Assembly (NCBI RefSeq): GCF_022419205.1
Contig: NZ_JAJOZU010000002.1
Span: 186,001 to 250,000 of the forward strand
Direction of reading: 5' to 3'
Length of the DNA: 64,000 nucleotides
DNA from: Thermomonas alba
Lineage (GTDB): Bacteria > Pseudomonadota > Gammaproteobacteria > Xanthomonadales > Xanthomonadaceae
In this document: piece after piece, positions 40,699-50,936 of the stretch
How positions within the stretch are numbered: the stretch's first letter is position 1
Layout of the letters: the number at the start of each line of letters is the position of its first letter
Notes under the pieces: generated by a model
Databases searched by the model: none
What the model was told of the DNA's origin: nothing
The model's input: the letters and a program-made list of their open reading frames with translations, nothing else
Program-made: the position numbers and the translations under genes

Positions 40699-41928
40699 TT
40701 AGCAGGTCGGCGCGCCCGGAAGGGCCGCATTGGCCGCCAGCGGGAGGCGGATTTCCACGCAGGTGCCGGCTTGCGCGCTGCTGTCCAGCCGCAGGCGCCC
40801 GCCGAGCGCGCGCACGCGCTCGCGCATGCCGGACAGGCCATTGCCGGGGACCAGCTCGCCACCACGGCCGTCGTCGCGGATGCGCAGCAGCAGCTCGCCG
40901 GCGTCGCGCGTGAACAGCGCCTGCGCGCTGCGTGCGCGCGCATGCCGCTGGATGTTGGTGGCGGCCTCGCGCAGGCACATCGCCAGCGCAGTCTCGGCCG
41001 CGGCCGGCAGCGGCTGCGCGGAGAACGCCTCGTCCACGTGGTAGTCGAAGGCGATGCCGTCGCTTTCCAGCAGCAGCTTGGCGGCGGCCAGCTCGGCGGC
41101 GATCCCGGCCGCGCGGATGCCGCTGACCGCGCCGCGCACCTGCGCCAGCGCCTCGCGCGCGACCTGGCTGACCGCGGCGATCTCCGCCTGCGCCGCCTGC
41201 GGATCGCGCGCCAGCAGGCGGCCGGCGAGGTCGGACTTCAGCGCCACCATCGACAGCGTGTGCCCGAGCAGGTCGTGCAGGTCGCGCCCGATGCGCTCGC
41301 GCTCGGCCAGCGCCGCCAGCCGCCGCACTTCCTCGTGCGAGAGCTTGAGCGCAGCGTCGCGCTGGCGGTTCAGGCGCTCGACGAAGGTGATGATGCCGAT
41401 GATCGCGGTCACCGCCGGCATCCACACCAGCGCCACCCACGGATAGCCGATCAGGCGCGCGTAGCCCATCAGCGCGAGGTTGCAGGCCAGCAGCCAGATC
41501 ACGTAGCGGCGCAGCGCGCCGTTGCCGCGCGGCTGCAGCATCACGCAGCCGAACACGAAATAGCTGAGCCCGGACGGGTACCACGGCAGCAGCGCGAAGC
41601 ACAGCAGCAGCATGCCCAGCGCGGCCAGGTGGGCGCGCCGCTCGCTGGCGCACACGCTGACCGCGTACAGCCACAGGAACAGCGGATAGCTGACCGCGGT
41701 CAGCAGCAGCCAGCGCCCGGTATAGCCGTACGCGCCGCCGGAGAAGGCCGGGGTGATGAACACCCACACCGACCACACCAGATGGATGAAGCTGGTCCAG
41801 GCCGGGCGCTCCAGGCGCGCCTCGCGCGCGACCAGGGAATCCGGCGCCGGCGCGAAGTGGCGCGCCAGCCAGACGCGCAGGCGACGGTCGAACCGATCGC
41901 CCATGCCGCTGCCAGTGTCTGCGTCCAT
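40699..41928 (-). CDS. DesK-like sensor histidine kinase
   Basis: 409-aa membrane sensor. Five or six N-terminal helices (FIHLVWSVWVFITPAF, WLLLTAVSYPLFLWLYAV, LGMLLLCFALLPW, YVIWLLACNLALMGY, WMPAVTAIIGIITFV) are followed by a HisKA_3 dimerisation helix with the phospho-histidine in ERIGRDLHDLLGHTLS. The ATPase domain has ALAMCLREAATNIQRHA and RIRDDGRGG...GNGLSGMRERV. GGGAGG stands before the ATG at 41928. It is preceded by the stump of an ABC ATPase gene on the same strand, so the original unit was probably ATPase-permease-kinase-regulator. Confidence 0.88.
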   Translation of the reverse strand: MDADTGSGMGDRFDRRLRVWLARHFAPAPDSLVAREARLERPAWTSFIHLVWSVWVFITPAFSGGAYGYTGRWLLLTAVSYPLFLWLYAVSVCASERRAHLAALGMLLLCFALLPWYPSGLSYFVFGCVMLQPRGNGALRRYVIWLLACNLALMGYARLIGYPWVALVWMPAVTAIIGIITFVERLNRQRDAALKLSHEEVRRLAALAERERIGRDLHDLLGHTLSMVALKSDLAGRLLARDPQAAQAEIAAVSQVAREALAQVRGAVSGIRAAGIAAELAAAKLLLESDGIAFDYHVDEAFSAQPLPAAAETALAMCLREAATNIQRHARARSAQALFTRDAGELLLRIRDDGRGGELVPGNGLSGMRERVRALGGRLRLDSSAQAGTCVEIRLPLAANAALPGAPTC

Positions 41929-41957
41929 CACGTCCCTCCCGCGGGCCAGGCGCGATC

Positions 41958-42113
41958 CTACTGCAGGCCGCACCTCAGCCGCGCCGGCGCAGGCCGCTCG
42001 CCGCCGCGCAGGGCCAGGTCCACGCCCTGCAGCGCGTGGATCGCGCCATGCCGCTTGTGCGCCGCGTGCAGGCGCGCCAGCAGCGGATGCGCATCCGTCC
42101 CATGTCCGTCCAT
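41958..42113 (-). pseudogene. Truncated ABC transporter ATP-binding protein remnant (51 codons)
   Basis: A 51-codon frame, MDGHGTDAHPLLARLHAAHK..., continues HGAIHALQGVDLALRGGE, which is the start of an ABC-2 exporter ATPase (consensus LHKRYGxxHALQGVDLALxxGE, normally followed by LALLGPNGAGKTT). After GGE the frame goes into unrelated residues and stops at 41958. Walker A, signature, Walker B and any permease are missing. It sits 29 bases before the sensor kinase in the same direction. I read it as the scar of a deletion that removed the transporter and left its two-component system. Confidence 0.7.
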
Positions 42114-42155
42114 CGTAAAACCCCGTGAAGATGAAGATGGCGCCAGCCTGCCGAT

Positions 42156-42169
42156 GGCACGCCCGTGCC
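42156..42169. promoter_or_regulatory. Palindrome in the divergent region of TCS and export operon
   Basis: GGCACGCCCGTGCC, a perfect inverted repeat between the kinase unit and the membrane-fusion gene. A candidate site for the adjacent regulator. Otherwise nothing is visible in 42114-42305. Confidence 0.3.
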
Positions 42170-42305
42170 TGCAGGCGCAGGCGTCAGGCCATCCGGATGA
42201 CAGCCATCACATGCCCGCCCGGAGCCCCCTGCGTAGGCTGTGCCACGATGGCGATGCAGCGCGGGCCACGACCGGCCCCACCGTTCCGCCCCCCCGGATG
42301 CCGAC

Positions 42306-43553
42306 ATGACTTCGAACGCCGACCTGCTCAATTCCCTCAAGATCGACCGCAGCGCACCGCCGCCGCGGGCCTCGCGCCGCCCGCTGTGGATCGCGCTGGC
42401 GGTGGCCGGCGCGCTGGTGCTGACCCTCGCCACCGGGTTCGCCCTGCGCGGAGGGCGCGCGCTCCGCGTGAACGTGGCCGAAGTGACCGCGATCGGCGGT
42501 GGCGCGGCGTCCGCCGCCTCGGTGCTGGATGCCAGCGGCTACGTGGTGGCGCGGCGAATGGCCACGGTCTCGGCCAAGGTCACTGGACGCGTGCGCGAGG
42601 TGCTGATCGAGGAAGGCCAGAAAGTCGCGGCCGGGCAGGTGCTGGCGCGGCTGGACCCGGTGGATGCCGATGCCCAGCGCCAGCTTGCGGCCTCGCAGCT
42701 GGCCGCCGCGCGCAGCCAGATCGGCAGCGTGCAGGCACAGCTGAAGCAGGCCGAGGCGGATGCCGCGCGGCTGTCCACCCTGGCCGCGCAGCAGCTGGTC
42801 TCGCGCGCCCAGGCCGAGCAGGCCATCAGCCAGCGCGATGCCCTGCGCGCGCAGCTGGCCACCGCCCGCCGCAATGCCGAGGTCGCCGCCAAATCGCTGC
42901 GCATCGCCGACAACGGCGTGGACAACACCATCGTGCGCGCACCGTTCGCCGGCGTGATCATCGCCAAGGCCGCGCAGCCCGGCGAGATCGTCTCGCCGCT
43001 GTCGGCCGGCGGCGGCTTCACCCGCACCGGCATCGGCACCGTGGTGGACATGGACTCGCTGGAAGTCGAAGTGGACGTGGGCGAGGCCTACATCGGCCGG
43101 GTGAGGCCCGGCATGCCCACCCAGACCGTGCTCAACGCCTATCAGGACTGGAAGATCCCGGGCCGGGTGATCGCGATCATCCCCGCCGCCGACCGCGGCA
43201 AGGCCACGGTGAAGGTGCGGGTGTCACTGGACGCCAAGGGCGATCCGCGGATCGTGCCCGACATGGGCGCGCGGGTCAGCTTCCTGGACGAGACGCCCGC
43301 GCAGGCGCAGCGCAAGCCCGGCGTGCTGGTGCCTGCCAGCGCGATCACCGAGCGCGGCGGCCAGGACGTGGCGTTCGTGGTGCAGGACGGCAAGGCCGTG
43401 CAGCGCACGCTCACCCTCGGGCGCACCCTGGGCGATGACCGCGAGGTGCTCGCCGGCCTCGCCGGCGGCGAGCAGGTGGTGCTCGACCCGCCGCCGGCGC
43501 TGGCCGACGGCGCGCAGGTGCAGATCGCGCCGGCCGACGCGAACGACGAATGA
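42306..43553 (+). CDS. Periplasmic adaptor (HlyD/MacA-like) of an ABC export system
   Basis: 415-aa membrane-fusion protein. One N-terminal helix (LWIALAVAGALVLTLATGFAL) precedes a barrel-sandwich half (ASGYVVARRMATVSAKVTG, EGQKVAAGQVLARLDP). A long coiled-coil hairpin at about 120-205 (LAASQLAAARSQIGSVQAQL ... ISQRDALRAQLATARRNAEV) follows, then the second half with IVRAPFAGVIIAKAAQPGE. Beta-barrel and membrane-proximal domains end the protein (VLVPASAITERGGQDVAFVV). It should bridge the two permeases encoded downstream to an outer-membrane channel. First gene of a four-gene operon. Confidence 0.88.
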   Translation: MTSNADLLNSLKIDRSAPPPRASRRPLWIALAVAGALVLTLATGFALRGGRALRVNVAEVTAIGGGAASAASVLDASGYVVARRMATVSAKVTGRVREVLIEEGQKVAAGQVLARLDPVDADAQRQLAASQLAAARSQIGSVQAQLKQAEADAARLSTLAAQQLVSRAQAEQAISQRDALRAQLATARRNAEVAAKSLRIADNGVDNTIVRAPFAGVIIAKAAQPGEIVSPLSAGGGFTRTGIGTVVDMDSLEVEVDVGEAYIGRVRPGMPTQTVLNAYQDWKIPGRVIAIIPAADRGKATVKVRVSLDAKGDPRIVPDMGARVSFLDETPAQAQRKPGVLVPASAITERGGQDVAFVVQDGKAVQRTLTLGRTLGDDREVLAGLAGGEQVVLDPPPALADGAQVQIAPADANDE

Positions 43554-43608
43554 CGACCGTTTCCCCGCGCGCCGCGACCGGCGCGCCCCATCCCCGGAGA
43601 TCCATGCC

Positions 43609-44301
<693 letters not shown>

Positions 44302-44314
44302 GCGGGAGACAGCC

Positions 44315-45472
44315 ATGAAGTACCTGCCCCTGATCTGGGCCGCGCTGATGCGCAGCAAGACCCGCACCCTGCTGACCCTGCTGTCGGTGCTGGCCGCGTT
44401 CCTGCTGTTCGGCCTGCTCGACTCGGTGCGCGTCGCCTTCAATGCCGGCGGCAGCGTGGCCGGTGCCAACCGCATGATCACCACCTCGCGGCTGTCGATC
44501 ACCCAGATGCTGCCCTACAGCCTGGATGCGCAGATCCGCGCGCTGCCGGGTGTGAAAAAGGCCGCCTACGCGGCCTGGTTCGGCGGCATCTACCGCGACC
44601 CCAAGAACTTCTTCGCCAACTTCAGCGTCAGCCCGGACTATCTCGACCTGTACCCCGAGTTCAAGCTGCCGCCCGCGCAGAAGAAAGCCTGGCTGGCCGA
44701 CCAGCGCGGCGCCATCGTCGGCGAGGCGCTGGCCAGGCAGTTCGGCTGGAAGATCGGCGACACCATCCCGCTGCAGGCCACCATCTTTCCCACCCGCGGC
44801 AGCAACGACTGGCCGTTCACCCTGCGCGGCATCTACCGCGTGGACGACCCCAAGCAGCGGGCGCAGGAACGCGTGCTGTTCTTCCACTGGAAGTATTTCG
44901 ACGAAGCCAACGACTACGTGAAGGGCCGGGTCGGCTGGTGGGTGGTCGAACCCGAAAGCCCCGCCATCGCCGAACGCGTGGCCAAGGCCATCGACGCGCT
45001 CTCGGCCAATTCCGACCACGAGACCAAGACCCAGAGCGAGGCCGCGTTCAACCAAGCCTTCGCCAAGCAGTTCGCGGACATCGGCCTGATCGTCACCGCC
45101 ATCATGGGCGCGGTGTTCTTCACCCTGCTGCTGCTGACCGGCAACACCATGGCGCAGGCGGTGCGCGAGCGCATCCCCGAGCTGGCGGTGCTCAAGACCA
45201 TCGGGTTTTCCAACCGCAGCGTGCTGTGGCTGGTGCTGGCCGAATCGGTGCTGCTGGTGGTGCTGGGCGGCACCCTGGGGATGCTGCTGGCGGCCGCGAT
45301 CGTGCCGATGGTGTCCGCCGCCAGCGGCGGCATGGTGCAACTGCCCGGCCTGCTGGCGCAGACCTGGGGCCTGGGCCTGGCGCTGATGACCGGCATCGGG
45401 CTGGTGGTCGGGCTGCTGCCCGCGCTGCGCGCCATGCGCTTGAACATCGTCGATGCCCTCGCCGGGCGCTGA
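44315..45472 (+). CDS. FtsX/MacB-type ABC permease (first)
   Basis: 385-aa permease. An N-terminal helix ([21 protein letters not shown]) precedes a MacB_PCD periplasmic domain (about residues 50-255). Three helices close the protein: [51 protein letters not shown] and [32 protein letters not shown] and [13 protein letters not shown] are family-typical coupling segments. It pairs with the next gene to form a heterodimer (inference from two different permeases in one operon). Confidence 0.88.
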   Translation: MKYLPLIWAALMRSKTRTLLTLLSVLAAFLLFGLLDSVRVAFNAGGSVAGANRMITTSRLSITQMLPYSLDAQIRALPGVKKAAYAAWFGGIYRDPKNFFANFSVSPDYLDLYPEFKLPPAQKKAWLADQRGAIVGEALARQFGWKIGDTIPLQATIFPTRGSNDWPFTLRGIYRVDDPKQRAQERVLFFHWKYFDEANDYVKGRVGWWVVEPESPAIAERVAKAIDALSANSDHETKTQSEAAFNQAFAKQFADIGLIVTAIMGAVFFTLLLLTGNTMAQAVRERIPELAVLKTIGFSNRSVLWLVLAESVLLVVLGGTLGMLLAAAIVPMVSAASGGMVQLPGLLAQTWGLGLALMTGIGLVVGLLPALRAMRLNIVDALAGR

Positions 45473-45485
45473 AGAGGACTTCCCC

Positions 45486-46793
45486 ATGAAGCGTTTCGTT
45501 TCCGGCCTGCTCACCGTCCTGCTGCTGGCGCTGCTGCTGGCCACCTGGATCGCGCTGCCGTGGCAGGGCGTGCTGGCGCTGGCGCTGGCGCTCGCGCTGT
45601 GGCTGGCGCTGTCCCGCAGCGGTCGGCTGGCGTGGGAGGCGGCGAAGATCGGCATCGCCAGCCTGCCGCAGCGCTGGGGCGCCTCCAGCGTGGTGGTGGT
45701 CGGCATCGCCGGGGTGGTCGGCGTGCTGGTGGCGATGCTGGCAATGGCCGAAGGCTTCAAGGCCACCCTCGACCGCACCGGCGATGCCAACACCGCGATC
45801 ATCCTGCGCGCCGGCTCGCAGGCCGAGACCAACTCGGTGATCACCCGCGACCAGGTGCCGCTGATCGCCTCGCTGCCGGGCATCGCGCGCGGCGCCGACG
45901 GGCGGGCGCTGGCCTCGCCCGAGCTGTCGCAGGTGGTGAACCTGCCCAGCCGCGCGGACGGTACCGACGCCAACGTGCAGTTCCGCGGGGTCGGCCCGGC
46001 CGGCTGGGCGATCCGCCCGCAGCTGAAGATCGTCGAAGGCCGCCGGTTCACCCCGGGCCTGCGCGAGATCGTGGTCGGGCGCGGCGCGCAGCGCCAGTTC
46101 CGCGGGCTGGAAGTGGGCAAGCCGCTGAAGCTGGCCAACCAGCAATGGACCGTGGTCGGCGTGTTCGAATCGAAGGATTCGCACGACTCCGAGCTGTGGA
46201 CCGACGCCGACGTGCTCGGCCCGGCCTACCAGCGCAGCGCGTTCCAGTCGGTGACGGTGAAGCTGGACGGCAAGACCGGCTTCGCGCAGCTGAAGGCGGC
46301 GCTGGCCGCCGACCCGCGGCTGAAGCTCGACGTGCTGACCACCCGCGACTACTACGGGCGGCAATCGCAGGCACTGACTAGGCTGATCCGCATCCTCGGC
46401 AACGTGATCGGCGCGATCATGGCGATCGGCGCGGTGTTCGGCGCGCTCAACAGCATGTACGCGGCGGTAGCCGGGCGCGCGCGCGAGATCGCCACCTTGC
46501 GCGCCATCGGCTTCCGCGGCCTGCCGGTGGTGACCGCGGTGATGCTGGAAACCATGCTACTGGCGCTGCTGGGCGGCCTCTTGGGCGCGGGCATCGCCTG
46601 GCTGCTGTTCAACGGCTACACGGTGAGCACACTGGGCCAGAACTTCAGCCAGGTGGTGTTCCAGTTCAAGGTCAGCCCGGCGCTGGCCTGGACCGGGCTG
46701 AAGTGGGCGCTGGGGATCGGCCTGATCGGCGGGCTGCTGCCGGCGCTGCGCGCGGCGCGGCTGCCGGTGACCGAGGCGCTGCGCGCGGCCTGA
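45486..46793 (+). CDS. FtsX/MacB-type ABC permease (second)
   Basis: 435-aa permease. It has two N-terminal helices (GLLTVLLLALLLATWIALPW; GVLALALALALWLAL) and then the usual MacB segment SSVVVVGIAGVVGVLVAMLAMAEGF. The periplasmic domain runs from about residue 90 to 290. The C-terminal helices include LGNVIGAIMAIGAVFGALNSMYA, REIATLRAIGFR, VTAVMLETMLLALLGGLLGAGI and LPALRAARLPVTEAL. One extra helix compared with its partner. AGGAC-type spacing after the previous stop (13 bases). The substrate is unknown; relatives export peptides, lipoproteins or lipids. Confidence 0.88.
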   Translation: MKRFVSGLLTVLLLALLLATWIALPWQGVLALALALALWLALSRSGRLAWEAAKIGIASLPQRWGASSVVVVGIAGVVGVLVAMLAMAEGFKATLDRTGDANTAIILRAGSQAETNSVITRDQVPLIASLPGIARGADGRALASPELSQVVNLPSRADGTDANVQFRGVGPAGWAIRPQLKIVEGRRFTPGLREIVVGRGAQRQFRGLEVGKPLKLANQQWTVVGVFESKDSHDSELWTDADVLGPAYQRSAFQSVTVKLDGKTGFAQLKAALAADPRLKLDVLTTRDYYGRQSQALTRLIRILGNVIGAIMAIGAVFGALNSMYAAVAGRAREIATLRAIGFRGLPVVTAVMLETMLLALLGGLLGAGIAWLLFNGYTVSTLGQNFSQVVFQFKVSPALAWTGLKWALGIGLIGGLLPALRAARLPVTEALRAA

Positions 46794-46810
46794 GGCGGCC
46801 GGTCTCGCGC

Positions 46811-47746
46811 TCAGGCCAGTTCGGCCAGCGCCTGCGCACGCTGGCGGCGGCCGTGCAGGAGGCCGTCGATCACGAACACCGCCAGCGCCAGCCAGATGCA
46901 GGCAAAGCCCACCAGGCGGGTGCGGTCGAACGGCTCGGCGAACACGAACACGCCGATCAGGAACTGCAGGGTCGGCGCGATGTACTGCAGCACGCCCACG
47001 CTGGTCAGCGAGATCCGCCGCACCGCATAGGCGAAACCGATCAGCGGCAGCGCGGTCACCAGCCCGGACAGCACCAGCAGCGCATCCAGCCCCGGCCCAT
47101 AGCTCGGCCGGCCGGGCAACGGCAGGAAGCCGCCGGTGCCATTCCACTCGCTCCACAGCAGCACGCCAAGCACCGGCAGCAGCAGATAGGCGCTTTCCAC
47201 GCCCAACCCGGTGACCGAATCCACGTGCGCGAGCTTGCGCAGGACGCCATACAGCCCGAACGAGGCGGCCAAGGTCAGCGCGATCCACGGGAACCGCCCG
47301 TACTGCACGGTCAGCCACAGCACGCCGCCCAGCGCGATCGCCACCGACACCCACTGCAGCGGGCGCAGGCGCTCGCGCAGGAACAGCACGCCGATCACCA
47401 CGTTGAGCAGCGGATTGATGAAGTAGCCCAGCGCCGTCTCCACCACGTGGCCTGCATTCACCGCCCAGATGTACAGGCCCCAGTTGCCGGCGATCAGTAC
47501 CCCGCTGAGCAGCAGCATCCAGCGCAGCCGCGCCTGCCCGGCCAGCACGTCGCGCAGCCAGTGGCGGCCGTCGCGCCAGACGAGGAAGGCGCCGACCAGC
47601 AGCGCGCTCCACACCACCCGGTGCAGCACGATCTGCAGCGAGGGCACCGCTTTCAGCAGATGCCAGTACAGCGGCGCCACGCCCCACAGGACGAAGGTGC
47701 CCACCGCCGCCCAGGTGCCGCGCACGGCCTGCGCGTTGGCGCTCAC
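46811..47746 (-). CDS. rarD: RarD-type EamA-family transporter
   Basis: 311-aa, ten-helix drug/metabolite transporter. RarD subgroup marks: GTWAAVGTFVLWGVAPLYWHLL near the start, HRVVWSALLVGAFL, NWGLYIWAVNAGHVVETALGYFINPLLNV (the RarD signature) and YIAPTLQFLIGVFVFAEPF. The substrate is not established; E. coli RarD was linked to chloramphenicol sensitivity. The start is a GTG that overlaps the stop of another EamA gene (GTGA), so two exporters of the same superfamily are coupled. Convergent with the ABC export operon, 17 bases apart. Confidence 0.88.
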   Translation of the reverse strand: MSANAQAVRGTWAAVGTFVLWGVAPLYWHLLKAVPSLQIVLHRVVWSALLVGAFLVWRDGRHWLRDVLAGQARLRWMLLLSGVLIAGNWGLYIWAVNAGHVVETALGYFINPLLNVVIGVLFLRERLRPLQWVSVAIALGGVLWLTVQYGRFPWIALTLAASFGLYGVLRKLAHVDSVTGLGVESAYLLLPVLGVLLWSEWNGTGGFLPLPGRPSYGPGLDALLVLSGLVTALPLIGFAYAVRRISLTSVGVLQYIAPTLQFLIGVFVFAEPFDRTRLVGFACIWLALAVFVIDGLLHGRRQRAQALAELA

Positions 47747-48660
47747 GGCGCCTCCTCCGGCGCGACCGGCGCGGGCCGGCTCGCCTTCGCGCTGCGCGCG
47801 AAGGTGAGGATGGCGACGCCGGCGAGGATCACCGCCATCGCCACGACCTCGCGCACGCCGAAGCGCTCGTGCGCCAGCCACGCGCCCAGCACCACCGCGA
47901 TCGCCGGATTCACATAGGCATAGCTGCCGGCCAGCGCCGGGCGCACGTGGCGCAGCAGCCAGATATAGGCGGAGAAGCCGGCCAGCGAGCCCATCACCAC
48001 CAGGTACCAGAATGCGCCGATGGCGTGCAGCGTGGGCAGGCCGTGCAGGCGCTCGCCCAGCGCCAGCCCGGCCGCCAGCATCAGCACTCCGCCGCACAGC
48101 ATCTGCGCGGCGGCCGACATCAGCGGCGACGGCAGGTCGCGGCCACGGCTCCAGATCGAGCCGAACGACCAGCTGACCGAGGCAACGAGCAGCGCCAACA
48201 GCCCCTGCGGCGCGCCGGACAGGCTCCCGCCAGCACTCAGCCAGACCACGCCGGCAAACCCAATCCCCAGGCCCAGCGCCTCGCTGCGGGTCGGACGCTC
48301 GCCGCGCAGACCGGCGAACACCGCCATCCACAGCGGCGCCGAGGCCACCGTCACCGCGGCCAAGCCGGACGACACCGTGGTTTCGGCCAGGTTGACCATG
48401 CCGTTGCCCAGCAGCAGCAGCAGCGCGCCCAGTACCGCCGCGTTGCGCCACTGCGCCGGCGTCGGCGCCGGATTCCCGCGCCAGCGCAGCAGCGCGAACA
48501 GCAGCCCGCCGGCGATGACGAAGCGGATCCCCCCGAGCAGCAGCGGCGGGAACCCGCCCTCCAGCGCGAAGCGGATGGCGAGGTAGGTCGAGCCCCAGAT
48601 GAGATACACGGCGGCCAGCGCCAGCGCGACGCGCGCGGCGGGCGGTGTGGAAGATGGCAT
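47743..48660 (-). CDS. YedA-like EamA-family exporter
   Basis: 305-aa, ten-helix DMT-family exporter. It opens VALALAAVYLIWGSTYLAIRFALEG, a YedA/RhtA-type start. Later: LLLGGIRFVIAGGLLFALL, GLAAVTVASAPLWMAVFAGL, SVSWSFGSIWSRGRDLP and SYAYVNPAIAVVLGAWLAHERFG. Relatives export amino acids or other metabolites; the substrate cannot be read here. The start ATG at 48660 is preceded by a perfect GC hairpin at 48693-48716. The end overlaps rarD. Confidence 0.85.
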   Translation of the reverse strand: MPSSTPPAARVALALAAVYLIWGSTYLAIRFALEGGFPPLLLGGIRFVIAGGLLFALLRWRGNPAPTPAQWRNAAVLGALLLLLGNGMVNLAETTVSSGLAAVTVASAPLWMAVFAGLRGERPTRSEALGLGIGFAGVVWLSAGGSLSGAPQGLLALLVASVSWSFGSIWSRGRDLPSPLMSAAAQMLCGGVLMLAAGLALGERLHGLPTLHAIGAFWYLVVMGSLAGFSAYIWLLRHVRPALAGSYAYVNPAIAVVLGAWLAHERFGVREVVAMAVILAGVAILTFARSAKASRPAPVAPEEAP

Positions 48661-48692
48661 TGCAGATCCCTCGGACAGCAGCCCTTCACGAC

Positions 48693-48716
48693 GGCGGGCG
48701 CCCGAGGACGCCCGCC
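48693..48716. repeat. GC hairpin between ctpA/prc and the EamA gene
   Basis: GGCGGGCG/CGCCCGCC, perfect 8 bp with an 8-base loop. It lies after the protease stop on the same transcript direction as the exporter. No T-run, so it may stabilise the 3' end instead of terminating. Confidence 0.35.
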
Positions 48717-48749
48717 AAAACCCTATTGGAATACCCGGATACGGCGCGG

Positions 48750-50936
48750 TCAGTCGGCCCAGTGGCCGGCGGCATTGCGGGTGGCCGGCAGCACCTGCGC
48801 CGCCAGCTGCGCATTCTGGCCCAGCAGGCCGATCGCATCCGCCAGGATCGCCGCGGATTCGCGCAGCAGCGGGTCGGTGGCCTTCCTGGCCGCTTCCTCG
48901 CGCGCCACCGAATCGGCGACGTTGCGCTCGTCGGCCGCCAGGCCATCGTCGGGACGCGCCTCCAGCAGCGGATCCAGCGGCAGGCCGAGGCGCTTGCGCT
49001 CCTCGGCGCGCTGCTTGCGCTGGGCGTCGAACTTGTCGCGCTCGGCGCGGCGCTCGGCCTCGTTCAGCGAGATCGACTTTTTGGCCTGCTCCTCGCGGAA
49101 GCGGCGCACGTCCTCCAGCCACCACTGGTATTCGACATCCTTGGCCACCCGCGCCTGGTGCAGCACTTCCAGCCGTGGCAGCAGCGGCGCGAAGTTGCCG
49201 TAGCGCAGGTGCGGGGCGGGGGCGATGCGGGTCCACGGCAGCGCGTTGGGATAGGTGCTCTCGCCGAACTCGCTGGCGTCCACGCTGGCCGGGAAGGCCA
49301 CGTCCGGCTGCACGCCCTTGTTCTGGGTGCTGCTGCCGTCGGGGCGGAAGAACTGCGCCACGGTCAACTTGACCTCGCCGAAGCGCGGGGTCTCGTTGGC
49401 CGGCCAGCGGTCGAGATCCACCAGGGTCTGCACGGTGCCCTTGCCGAAGGTGTCCTCGCCGATGACCAACCCGCGCCCATAGTCCTTGATCGCGCCCGCC
49501 ACGATCTCCGAGGCCGAGGCCGAGGCGCGATTGACCAGCACCGCCAGCGGGCCATCCCAGGCCACGCCCGGGTCCTGGTCGTACTGCACGGTGACCCGGC
49601 CGCCGGCTTCACGCACCTGCACCACCGGGCCCTTGTCGATGAACAGCCCAGTGAGCTCGACCGCTTCGCTGAGCGAGCCGCCGCCGTTGCCGCGCAGGTC
49701 CAGCACCACGCCATCGACCTTCTGCGCGCGGAAATCGGCCAGCATGCGCGCCACGTCGCGGGTGGCGGAGGCGAAGTTCTTTTCGCCGCGGCGGCGCGCC
49801 TCGAAGTCCTGGTAGAACCCAGGCAAGCGGATCACCCCGATCCGGCGCGCCGGCTGTTTGCCGCTGGGCGGCACCACGATCGTCTCGGCGCGCGCGCGCC
49901 GATCTTCCAGCCTCACCTTGGCGCGGGTGAGCAAGAGCTGCACCGGCTTGCTGTCCAGCGGCGCCTCTGCCGGCACCACGTCCAACCGAACCTGGGTATT
50001 GGCCGGGCCGCGGATCAGCGCGACCACGTCGTCGATGCGCCAGCCGATGACATCCTTCATCTCACCGCTCACGCCTTGACCAACCGCCACGATGCGGTCG
50101 CCCGGCTTGAGCTTGCCGCTGCGCGCGGCCGGCCCCCCGGGCACCATCTCGCGCACCGTCACCACGTCGTCCTGGCGGAACAGCACCGCGCCGATGCCCT
50201 CCAGCGAGTTGGACATCTGCACGTTGAAGTTTTCCGCGCTGCGCGGCGTGAAGTAATCGGTGTGCGGATCGACGCTGGCCGTGTACGCGTTCATGAAGGT
50301 CTGGAACACATCTTCGTCCTTGAGCTGGTCCACGCTCGTCGCGAAGTTGGCATAGCGCTTGTCGAGGGTCTTGCGGATCTCCTCCGGCGGCTTGCCCGCC
50401 AGCTTCAATCGCAGCCAGTCGTTCTTCACCGACTTGCGCCAGAGCTCATCCAGCGTGGCGGCATCGGCCCAGGGCGCGTCCTTGCGGTCGTATTCGTAGC
50501 GCTCGTCCTTGCTGAAATCGAAATCACCCTTGAGCTGCTTGCGCGCGAACGCGGTGCGCTCGGCCACCCGCTGGCGGTACACCGCGAAGATCGCCCAGGC
50601 CGGATCCACCTGGCCAGACTTGATGGCATCGCCGATGCGGTTCGCATAAGCGTCCCGGAAGCCGGCCACGTCCTGCGCGGTGAAGAACACCTTGGCCGGA
50701 TCGAGCGCTTTCAGGTATTCGGTCAGGATCTGCTGCGAGAGCGCCGCGTCCATCGGCCGCGGGCGGTAGGCATAGCGGCTGTCGGACAGCAGCCCGTACA
50801 CCATGCGCGCGGTGATCGCCTGATCGCGGGTGGGCCCGGTCGGCAGTGCGGTATCCCCGGCACCGGCCAGCAGTGCCAGCGGCGAGGCCAGCGCCAGGCC
50901 GAGGGTCAGCGAGATCAGAAAGCGGTTGCGGCTCAT
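48750..50936 (-). CDS. prc: Tail-specific (carboxy-terminal processing) protease
   Basis: 728-aa periplasmic S41 protease. Signal peptide MSRNRFLISLTLGLALASPL, an N-terminal helical domain, then a PDZ domain (FNVQMSNSLEGIGAVLFRQD ... GDRIVAVGQG) at about 240-330. The catalytic core has VDGVVLDLRGNGGGSLSEAV, the nucleophile serine in LVNRASASASEIVAGAIKDYG and the general-base lysine in EDTFGKGTVQ. The C-terminal domain (DUF3340-like, REEQAKKSISLNEAERRAERD) matches E. coli Prc/Tsp. It trims envelope proteins such as peptidoglycan hydrolases and PBP3. Confidence 0.93.
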   Translation of the reverse strand: MSRNRFLISLTLGLALASPLALLAGAGDTALPTGPTRDQAITARMVYGLLSDSRYAYRPRPMDAALSQQILTEYLKALDPAKVFFTAQDVAGFRDAYANRIGDAIKSGQVDPAWAIFAVYRQRVAERTAFARKQLKGDFDFSKDERYEYDRKDAPWADAATLDELWRKSVKNDWLRLKLAGKPPEEIRKTLDKRYANFATSVDQLKDEDVFQTFMNAYTASVDPHTDYFTPRSAENFNVQMSNSLEGIGAVLFRQDDVVTVREMVPGGPAARSGKLKPGDRIVAVGQGVSGEMKDVIGWRIDDVVALIRGPANTQVRLDVVPAEAPLDSKPVQLLLTRAKVRLEDRRARAETIVVPPSGKQPARRIGVIRLPGFYQDFEARRRGEKNFASATRDVARMLADFRAQKVDGVVLDLRGNGGGSLSEAVELTGLFIDKGPVVQVREAGGRVTVQYDQDPGVAWDGPLAVLVNRASASASEIVAGAIKDYGRGLVIGEDTFGKGTVQTLVDLDRWPANETPRFGEVKLTVAQFFRPDGSSTQNKGVQPDVAFPASVDASEFGESTYPNALPWTRIAPAPHLRYGNFAPLLPRLEVLHQARVAKDVEYQWWLEDVRRFREEQAKKSISLNEAERRAERDKFDAQRKQRAEERKRLGLPLDPLLEARPDDGLAADERNVADSVAREEAARKATDPLLRESAAILADAIGLLGQNAQLAAQVLPATRNAAGHWAD

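Noticed and set aside
46811-48660. Fusion of the two EamA exporters into one protein
   Set aside because: A frame is open through the junction, but GTG/TGA overlap and a complete ten-helix set on each side show two separate genes.
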